Shown here: positions 58,180 to 64,000 of the stretch, piece after piece
How the letters are laid out: each line of letters begins with the position of its first letter
Position numbering within the stretch: the first letter of the stretch is position 1
Assembly: GCA_023389035.1 (NCBI GenBank)
Contig: JAEWFC010000002.1
Location: forward strand, 1 to 64,000
Direction: 5' to 3'
Source: Acidobacteriota bacterium
Lineage (GTDB): Bacteria; Acidobacteriota; Blastocatellia; Pyrinomonadales; Pyrinomonadaceae
DNA length: 64,000 nt
Position numbers and translations under genes: made by a program
The notes under the pieces: model-generated
Database searches by the model: none
Told to the model about the DNA's origin: nothing
What the model saw: only the letters and a program-made list of their open reading frames with translations

Positions 58180-60183
58180 ATGAAGCGATCAGGAAATAGT
58201 CGGCTCCGAAAATGGCTTTTTAACGAAGTCGCTGAGATCGAAGGCCCTCACGAACACGTCGGCCGTCACAAGCAGCACAGCTGGTGGCAAGTGATGTGTC
58301 TCACCGGTGTCGACTACTTCTCAACTCTCGGTTACCAGCCCGGTATCGCACTGATCGCAGCCGGAGCCCTTTCGCCATTTGCCACGCTCGTACTCGTTCT
58401 TTTGACGCTGTTCGGTGCGCTGCCAATGTATCGTCGTGTGGCAGAAGAAAGCCCGCATGGCGACGGATCGATCTCGATGCTCGAAAAACTTCTTTCCCGG
58501 TGGAAGGGAAAGATGTTCGTGCTGATCCTCTTAGGATTCGTTGCGACCAGCTTCATCATCACCATCACCCTCTCAGCCGCTGACGCTACCGCGCATATAC
58601 TCGAGAATCCGTTCGTCGAAGAGAATCTTCACTTTCTCGACCATCCGATAATCGTAACGGTCGTACTGATCGGCGTGCTCGGCCTGGTTTTTCTCCGCGG
58701 CTTTAATGAGGTGATCGGTATCGCAGTGGTGATCGTTGCGGTTTTTCTTTTCTTGAATCTTGTGACCATTGCCGTCGGGATGCACCAGATCTTCGTCGTG
58801 CAGCCTGAGAGGATCGCGTTATGGCAGGCAAATGTCTGGAGCCATCCGGACGTGGGCGGAAGTATACTCTTCCTCGTGATCGCGTCACTGTTGGTTTTCC
58901 CAAAGCTTGCTCTCGGATTGTCGGGCTTTGAGACCGGAGTGGTCGTGATGCCGCTGGTCAGGAGCGATGTGCCGCCACCAACCGGAAACGGCCGAGCGAT
59001 ACACCTATCGTCAATAGCGCCGGAGACAGCCTCCGACGAGATGCGTGAACACATTGCCGGGCGGATCCGCAATGGAAAAAAGCTATTGACCGGTGCGGCA
59101 TTGATAATGAGCTTTTACCTGATCGGCAGCAGTATCATTACGTCAATGCTCGTGCCGTTCACTGAGATCCAGCCGGGCGGGAAGGCGTACGGTCGTGCTA
59201 TCTCGTTTCTCGCCCACCAATATCTAGGGGCGGCCTTCGGAACTGTTTACGATATATCAACGATAACGATCCTGTGGTTCGCAGGAGCGTCCGCGATGGC
59301 CGGCCTGTTGAACATCGTGCCTCGATATCTGCCGCGTTACGGCATGGCCCCGGACTGGGCCAAGGCGACAAGGCCGCTTGTGCTTGTCTTCACGGCGATC
59401 TGCTTTGTGGTCACTGTGCTGTTTCAGGCAGAGGTAAACGCTCAGGGCGGAGCCTATGCGACGGGTGTCCTGATGCTGATGACGTCCGCGGCTGTAGCCG
59501 TGACGATCTCGGCGCGCCGTCAGCGACAGTCTCGTTGGATCGCATTCATGCTGATAACGCTCGTCTTTGCTTTTACGACCGTCGTCAACATGATCGCCCA
59601 ACCGAGCGGGATCCAGATCGCTTCGCTATTTATCTTCGGGATCATCGCGACTTCTTTCATCTCCAGAGCGTTGAGGACCACAGAGGTCCGCGTCGACAAG
59701 ATCGATTTCGATCAAAAAGCGCTCGAATTTATCGACGACCTTGCCGAGGGCGAGATACGCATCGTGACCAACCGCCGCGAGACTGGTGACGTTTCAGAAT
59801 ACAGATTCAAGGAACACGAGAAGCGGATCGACAATCACATTCCGTCGACCGACCCGGTGCTTTTTTACGAAGTGGAGCTTGGCGACGCGTCGGAATTTAC
59901 CGGCGGTCTCACGATACGCGGCGTGGATGTCGACGGTTACAAGATATTGCGAACGGAATCACCGGCAGTTCCAAATGCGATCGCGGCTTTGCTGCTGGAA
60001 CTGCGTGACCGAACGGGCAAGATCCCGCATGTCTATTTTGGCTGGAGCGAGGGAAATCCGATCATGTACCTTGCCCGCTACATTCTGTTTGGCGAAGGCG
60101 ATACGGCGCCGGTGACGCGTGAGATACTGCGGCAGGCGGAAGAAGATCCGGAGCTAAGGCCGAACGTACACGTCGGCGGCTAA
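58180..60183 (+). CDS. APC-superfamily permease with C-terminal cytosolic domain
   Basis: 667 residues from ATG 58180. About twelve membrane helices follow a short amphipathic N-terminus. VDYFSTLGYQPGIALIAAGAL resembles the unwound first helix of APC permeases, and ESPHGDGSISMLEKL lies in the first loops. From about residue 500 a soluble alpha/beta domain follows (IVTNRRETGDVSEYR to HVYFGWSEGNPIMYL), comparable to the cytosolic domains of KimA/KUP-like potassium or amino-acid transporters. The substrate is unknown. No normal ribosome site precedes the ATG. The structured RNA lies 110 bases upstream. Confidence 0.85.
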   Translation: MKRSGNSRLRKWLFNEVAEIEGPHEHVGRHKQHSWWQVMCLTGVDYFSTLGYQPGIALIAAGALSPFATLVLVLLTLFGALPMYRRVAEESPHGDGSISMLEKLLSRWKGKMFVLILLGFVATSFIITITLSAADATAHILENPFVEENLHFLDHPIIVTVVLIGVLGLVFLRGFNEVIGIAVVIVAVFLFLNLVTIAVGMHQIFVVQPERIALWQANVWSHPDVGGSILFLVIASLLVFPKLALGLSGFETGVVVMPLVRSDVPPPTGNGRAIHLSSIAPETASDEMREHIAGRIRNGKKLLTGAALIMSFYLIGSSIITSMLVPFTEIQPGGKAYGRAISFLAHQYLGAAFGTVYDISTITILWFAGASAMAGLLNIVPRYLPRYGMAPDWAKATRPLVLVFTAICFVVTVLFQAEVNAQGGAYATGVLMLMTSAAVAVTISARRQRQSRWIAFMLITLVFAFTTVVNMIAQPSGIQIASLFIFGIIATSFISRALRTTEVRVDKIDFDQKALEFIDDLAEGEIRIVTNRRETGDVSEYRFKEHEKRIDNHIPSTDPVLFYEVELGDASEFTGGLTIRGVDVDGYKILRTESPAVPNAIAALLLELRDRTGKIPHVYFGWSEGNPIMYLARYILFGEGDTAPVTREILRQAEEDPELRPNVHVGG

Positions 60184-60575
60184 TCGCTTGGCGGAGCAGC
60201 CCCCAGAATTGACGGATTCATAGCAAGGAAGCACGAACGGCAGAAGACCGGCCGTCCCTGCGACGGGTAAAAGGGCACCGTTGTAGGTTCACTGCACTGA
60301 GCACATTTCACCGAGACCTCGATCCGCTGCCGGACACCTGATTCCTGAGCAGCTGCGATCGCAGCGAGCCGGGCATTTTTTGCCTGCTTACATTCCTTGC
60401 AGCGTTTCGGCGGGTTTTGGAGATTCTTGTCGCGGAAGAAGGTCTGCTCACCGGCGGTCCAAATGAAGTCGGTATCGCAATCGATGCAATGGATCGTTTT
60501 GTCCTCGAATTCGGAATCCGTTTCGGCCTGTGAAGTCGCCGGAACGCCGTTATGCTCAAAAGTACTCAACGACAT
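60180..60575 (-). CDS. double zinc-ribbon protein
   Basis: 131 residues from ATG 60575, which has GGAGGGG five bases upstream; an in-frame start at 60647 is less likely. A first zinc-binding unit (CIDCDTDFIWTAGEQTFF...RCKECK) is the probable-zinc-ribbon type. A second (CAQCSEPTTVPFYPSQGRPVFCRSCF) is the CxxC-VPF.P...RPV.C..CF type found in several bacterial phyla. Probably a small cytosolic RNA- or protein-binding factor. The stop overlaps the end of the permease gene by four bases. Confidence 0.85.
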   Translation of the reverse strand: MSLSTFEHNGVPATSQAETDSEFEDKTIHCIDCDTDFIWTAGEQTFFRDKNLQNPPKRCKECKQAKNARLAAIAAAQESGVRQRIEVSVKCAQCSEPTTVPFYPSQGRPVFCRSCFLAMNPSILGAAPPSD

Positions 60576-60754
60576 CAATGCCCCTCCCAGTTCAGTTCTT
60601 CCGAGATCCGTAATTCCGCAAATTGAATAACGGCCTCGGTAGCCCATCGGTCGTCCGCTAATGCCTAAAACTCGCGAACAGTGGAAGTGTGTAGTAAATT
60701 CTAACTGTGTGATTTACCGATCGATGGGCGTCGGAAACAATTTCTGACCTTATA

Positions 60755-60767
60755 ACTAACCGTTAGT
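60755..60767. promoter_or_regulatory. 13-bp palindrome ACTAAC-C-GTTAGT (TetR-type)
   Basis: A perfect palindrome lies between the divergent zinc-ribbon and purD genes, 57 bases before purD. The shape and size fit TetR-family operators. No TetR gene is in the window. Confidence 0.4.
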
Positions 60768-60823
60768 ACTGTCAAGTTTTCGGCTTTCGCTCGAGGTTGA
60801 AGGACGATCGAGAATATGAACAT

Positions 60824-62092
60824 ATGAGGATTCTGGTCATCGGTTCCGGAGGACGCGAACACGCGATCTGCCACGCTTTCGCTCGTTCGGCGCGCGTTTC
60901 AAAGATCTATTGTGCACCCGGGAATGCGGGCATCGCGGAGCTGGCTGAGCTAGTCGACATCGACCCGACTCGCATCACCGAACTTGCTGACCATGCAGCC
61001 GAGCACTCGATCGATCTCACCTTTGTCGGCGGCGAGACGTCGCTGGCGCTGGGGATCGTTGACGAATTTGAAGGGCGCGGCCTAAAGGTGATCGGACCTA
61101 CGAAAGCGGCCGCTCGGCTGGAGGCGAGCAAAGCTTTCGCGAAAGAGTTTATGAAACGCCACGGCGTTCCGACCGGCGAGTTCGCAACTGCGGGCTCAGT
61201 GCGGGAGGCCAGATCGGTCCTCGAGTCCGGAGCGTTCGGTGACGAAAATTCCCCGGTCGTGATCAAGGCCGACGGCCTTGCAGCCGGCAAGGGAGTCGTC
61301 GTTGCGGCGAATCGAAGCGACGCTCTGTCGGCAATCGATGGTATGGCCGAATTGGTCGGAGAGGAGGCGGCTTCGACGATCGTGATCGAAGAATACCTAG
61401 AGGGCCGCGAAGTTTCACTTCTGTTGTTTTGCGACGGAAAAGGCTACGCCCTAATGCCGCCGACCCGCGACCATAAACGCATCGGTGAGGGCGACACGGG
61501 ACCGAACACGGGCGGAATGGGAACCATCACTGATTCGGCCTTGCTGAGCGACGAAGAGATCCGCCAGATCGTTGACGATATTATCGAGCCGACACTCGCC
61601 GGTTGCCGTGATGAGGGATTTCCGTTTCACGGCGTGCTTTTTCTCGGACTGATGATGACCGCGAGCGGGCCGAAATTGCTTGAGTACAATGTGCGGTTTG
61701 GCGATCCGGAAACGCAGGCGATCCTGGTGCGACTCGAGAGCGACCTCGTCGAGATCTGCGAAGCGATCACCGATGGGTGGCTTGCTGAACTTCCGATCCA
61801 TTGGCGTGAAGGGAATTCGGCTTGCGTAATTCTCGCGTCAGAAGGCTATCCGGGACGGCCGCGAACGGGCGACGCGATCGCAGGACTTGAAGATGCGAGA
61901 ATGAAGGACATCGAGATCTTCCATTCGGGCACGAAATTAGACGGTCAAGGGAAGTTGGTTACCGCGGGCGGACGCGTTTTGGGCATTACATCGGTTGGTG
62001 CGGATCTCGAGACGGCGATCGCATGGGCATATCATTCGGCGGGAAAGATCTCATGGCCGGGAATGCAGATGCGACGCGACATTGGCAAATAG
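60824..62092 (+). CDS. purD: phosphoribosylamine-glycine ligase
   Basis: About 422 residues from ATG 60824 (MRILVIGSGGREHAICHA, the classical N-terminus); the TTG at 60797 is less likely. ATP-grasp motifs VIKADGLAAGKGVVVA, EEYLEGREVSLLLFCDG, RDHKRIGEGDTGPNTGGMGT and LEYNVRFGDPETQ are intact. It makes glycinamide ribonucleotide in purine synthesis. A TetR-type palindrome and a weak hairpin surround it. Other pur genes are not in the window. Confidence 0.96.
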   Translation: MRILVIGSGGREHAICHAFARSARVSKIYCAPGNAGIAELAELVDIDPTRITELADHAAEHSIDLTFVGGETSLALGIVDEFEGRGLKVIGPTKAAARLEASKAFAKEFMKRHGVPTGEFATAGSVREARSVLESGAFGDENSPVVIKADGLAAGKGVVVAANRSDALSAIDGMAELVGEEAASTIVIEEYLEGREVSLLLFCDGKGYALMPPTRDHKRIGEGDTGPNTGGMGTITDSALLSDEEIRQIVDDIIEPTLAGCRDEGFPFHGVLFLGLMMTASGPKLLEYNVRFGDPETQAILVRLESDLVEICEAITDGWLAELPIHWREGNSACVILASEGYPGRPRTGDAIAGLEDARMKDIEIFHSGTKLDGQGKLVTAGGRVLGITSVGADLETAIAWAYHSAGKISWPGMQMRRDIGK

Positions 62093-62093
62093 A

Positions 62094-62115
62094 AAAGCGG
62101 CCGAATGACCGCTTT
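62094..62115. terminator. hairpin between convergent purD and zinc-ribbon/CarboxypepD-like gene
   Basis: AAAGCGG-CCGAATGA-CCGCTTT is a 7-bp stem with short A/T tails on both strands. Confidence 0.5.
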
Positions 62116-62140
62116 CCCGTAGTGAATAGTTTTGGTGATC

Positions 62141-62974
62141 CTAACCGCTTATCTCGGTCACACGCGCCGGTGCGAGATCAAGAACATTTTCTCCCGCGAT
62201 CACTGAGACCGGCGAACTCCACATCGCAAATCCCTTGCCCGTTTTCGTTATACCGAACAAATAATAACTGCCCGGTTCGACTCCGCTGAGTTTGGCTTCG
62301 CCCGTAGAATCGGTTGTGCCTGAATATTCGATCTTTGAGTTGATCGCGGCCATCGCTTTTGAGCGGAAATCGCCGTATCTTTCCGGGAACATAACGGCAA
62401 GCCCGAGGCTTGCGGTCAATGTGTTGCCCTCGATCGGCGTAAGCCGTGCCTCATCCAAGATCTCTTCGAGGCTCTTATCGAGTAAATAAAACTTTTCGTT
62501 CCGAACCGCGGTCGGAGAACCGCTTTGTGACACTACCTTTGCCGCGATGCGCACGCTGCCCTTATCGGGTGGCAAGTTGATCTCGGTCTGTGATCCCGGA
62601 ACCGAAGTTCGTGATTCCGGCATCGGTGCCGAATCGACGGTCGTTGAGCTGGACGGAATTGACGTAGTTACGGTGCTATCTGAGTCCGTCGAAGCAGATC
62701 GTGTCGCACGGTCGCGATCCATGCTGACTCGTACGTTGGTGTTTGCCTCGTCTTCAGAGTTGTTAAAAACAACGAACGCGAGAAGCAGAAGCCCTACGGC
62801 CGCGACGCCCATGACGGCGAACGCCCAAGCGGGAATACCTTCTTCTCTAACGGGCTCCGTCACGACCACAGGTCGCGGCGGTGTATCAATTCGAAGCGGC
62901 TTTCCGCAGCTAGGACAAGCGACCGCCGCAGTTGAGACGTCGTGTCCGCATTCAGGACAGTTTGCTAATGGCAT
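62141..62974 (-). CDS. zinc-ribbon membrane protein with C-terminal beta-sandwich
   Basis: 277 residues. The N-terminal zinc ribbon (CPECGHDVSTAAVACPSCGKPL) is in the cytosol, followed by one membrane helix (AWAFAVMGVAAVGLLLLAFVVF, about 49-70). A Ser/Thr-rich linker (75-135) leads to an outside domain (about 140-277) that ends in a carboxypeptidase-regulatory-like fold (GTTDSTGEAKLSGVEPGSYYLFG). Likely a surface or periplasmic adaptor; function unknown. It lies downstream of, and on the same strand as, the aroC gene. Confidence 0.8.
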   Translation of the reverse strand: MPLANCPECGHDVSTAAVACPSCGKPLRIDTPPRPVVVTEPVREEGIPAWAFAVMGVAAVGLLLLAFVVFNNSEDEANTNVRVSMDRDRATRSASTDSDSTVTTSIPSSSTTVDSAPMPESRTSVPGSQTEINLPPDKGSVRIAAKVVSQSGSPTAVRNEKFYLLDKSLEEILDEARLTPIEGNTLTASLGLAVMFPERYGDFRSKAMAAINSKIEYSGTTDSTGEAKLSGVEPGSYYLFGITKTGKGFAMWSSPVSVIAGENVLDLAPARVTEISG

Positions 62975-63040
62975 GTTATAAAAATCCCCCTTCTTTTATT
63001 ACCGAAGAGGGATGAGCAAAAGACGTGCCATCATTCGCTA

Positions 63041-64000
63041 TCAATAGGCATCGAGGGAGCTTTGATAGCCCTGGAAATTTCGCCGCATCTCTGCGAGTGA
63101 ATCACCGCCGAATTTCTCGCGCATCTCATTGGCGAGGACAACTGCCAGCATTGCCTCACCGATCACTCCGGCCGCCGGCACCGCTGTGATATCGGAACGC
63201 TCAAATGCCGCCGGGCTATCTTCTTTAGTGTCGATATCGACAGAGTTCAGTGACTTGCGGAGCGTCGAGATCGGTTTCATATAACCGCGTACGCGCAATT
63301 CTTCGCCGTTGGTTATCCCGCCTTCGATCCCGCCTGCACGATTCGTTCGACGTGTGAAAGATGTTGCCGATTCGGCGCCTGCAAAGATCTCATCGTGAAC
63401 TTCGGAGCCACGTCTCGCCGCGTTCGCGATGCCCGTGCCGATCTCGACGGCCTTTACAGCGTGTATCGACATTATTGCCCTGGCAATGCGTCCGTCGAGC
63501 TTGTCTTCCCAGCTGGTGTGCGAACCAAGCCCGATAGGCACGTTCCTGGCAACCAGCTCAAAAATTCCGCCGAGTGTATCACCGTCGGCCTTTGCATTAT
63601 CGATAGCAGCGATCATGTCGGATTCGACATTTCGATCGACACAGTTCAGCAGCGAGCTATCATCGATCGACGCGATGGCATCCCCATCGGCCGCGGTCGG
63701 CTCAGCCGGGACGCCGCCGAGCTGTGCAACGTGGCTTTTGACCTCAATGCCGAATGCCGCGAGGAGCTGCTTTGCGACGGCACCGGCGGCTACGCGTGCT
63801 GCCGTTTCACGGGCCGACGCTCGTTCGAGAATGTCGCGCAGGTCTCGCGTCTGATATTTTTGGCCTCCCGCAAGGTCGGCATGTCCGGGGCGAGGCCTGG
63901 TCACGGTGCGCGGATTCTTTGGCGGTTCTGCGATCTCCTCGGCGGACATCACGTCCTGCCAGTGAACGAAGTCGCGGTTCTCGATCATTAGTGCGATCGG
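63041..64000 (-). CDS. aroC: chorismate synthase, 5'-truncated by the window edge
   Basis: At least 318 residues are visible. The first codons in the window read IENRDFVHWQDVMS, which in AroC lies about 75 residues after the start, so the true N-terminus is beyond position 64000. FMN/substrate motifs include RPRPGHADLAGGQKYQTRDLRDILERASARETAARVAAGAVA (the central signature, at about window-residues 25-68 of the visible part), GIEGGITNGEEL and a C-terminal Arg-Asn-Phe stretch. It converts EPSP to chorismate. Confidence 0.95.
   Translation of the reverse strand, partial: PIALMIENRDFVHWQDVMSAEEIAEPPKNPRTVTRPRPGHADLAGGQKYQTRDLRDILERASARETAARVAAGAVAKQLLAAFGIEVKSHVAQLGGVPAEPTAADGDAIASIDDSSLLNCVDRNVESDMIAAIDNAKADGDTLGGIFELVARNVPIGLGSHTSWEDKLDGRIARAIMSIHAVKAVEIGTGIANAARRGSEVHDEIFAGAESATSFTRRTNRAGGIEGGITNGEELRVRGYMKPISTLRKSLNSVDIDTKEDSPAAFERSDITAVPAAGVIGEAMLAVVLANEMREKFGGDSLAEMRRNFQGYQSSLDAY

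Overview
This window reads as a chromosomal segment of a free-living, Gram-negative-type heterotroph. The best guess is Acidobacteriota, class Blastocatellia (Pyrinomonadaceae-like). That placement is inference: it rests on the moderate-to-high GC coding pattern, an Oar-like TonB receptor with an N-terminal carboxypeptidase-regulatory-like domain, DUF3108, DUF2490 and Gly-zipper secreted proteins, paired secreted amidohydrolases, many short overlapping operons, and frequent ATG/GTG/TTG starts with GGAGG ribosome sites. No rRNA, tRNA, CRISPR array or prophage is visible.

Layout. 0-8.6 kb: the left end of an IS3-type element, a radical SAM/flavin reductase pair, then a leftward tlpA-nudix-GH15-pyk gene string, a NifU-like scaffold and a CorC/CNNM membrane protein. 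8.6-16.3 kb: an exported catalase-peroxidase, enolase-GNAT, a phosphoglycerate-mutase-like protein that has lost most catalytic residues, and thymidine kinase. 16.5-23.8 kb: a large TonB receptor, UvrC, and a repeat-rich 1 kb gap that ends in a 27-residue membrane peptide gene. 23.8-36.2 kb: tsaC-type gene, GT39, a Gfo/Idh dehydrogenase, a polyamine pair (arginine decarboxylase and a deoxyhypusine-synthase-like enzyme), a pilin, glutamine synthetase, small lipoproteins and pyrF. 36.2-41.7 kb: DUF3108, the feoA-feoB-Cys-rich iron operon, an EamA transporter and a MoaB/Mog protein. 41.7-49.2 kb: a decayed-looking gap, an S10 peptidase, an active/inactive amidohydrolase pair and a histidine kinase. 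49.2-57.9 kb: DUF2490, several unknown small proteins, an SDR, a metallo-beta-lactamase, a Wza-like export protein and a matrixin protease. 57.9-64 kb: a structured-RNA candidate, an APC permease, zinc-ribbon proteins, purD and the 3' part of aroC.

Themes. Lower glycolysis is represented by pyk, eno and a gpmI homologue. Nitrogen and polyamine metabolism are represented by glnA, speA and the DHS-like gene. There is a sizeable secreted or envelope set: TonB receptor, S10 peptidase, amidohydrolases, matrixin, exported KatG and lipoproteins. Two intact but apparently catalytically dead enzymes (a gpmI homologue and an amidohydrolase beside its active paralogue) are the most notable protein-level observations. 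At DNA level the strongest signals are sigma-54-like TGGCAC-N5-TTG sites before glnA, the pilin and a Gly-zipper gene, a double set of 11-bp-spaced TGTTAC direct repeats before the DUF2490 gene, a promoter-hairpin-hairpin-terminator RNA at about 57.98 kb, and several small genes easily missed by ORF callers.
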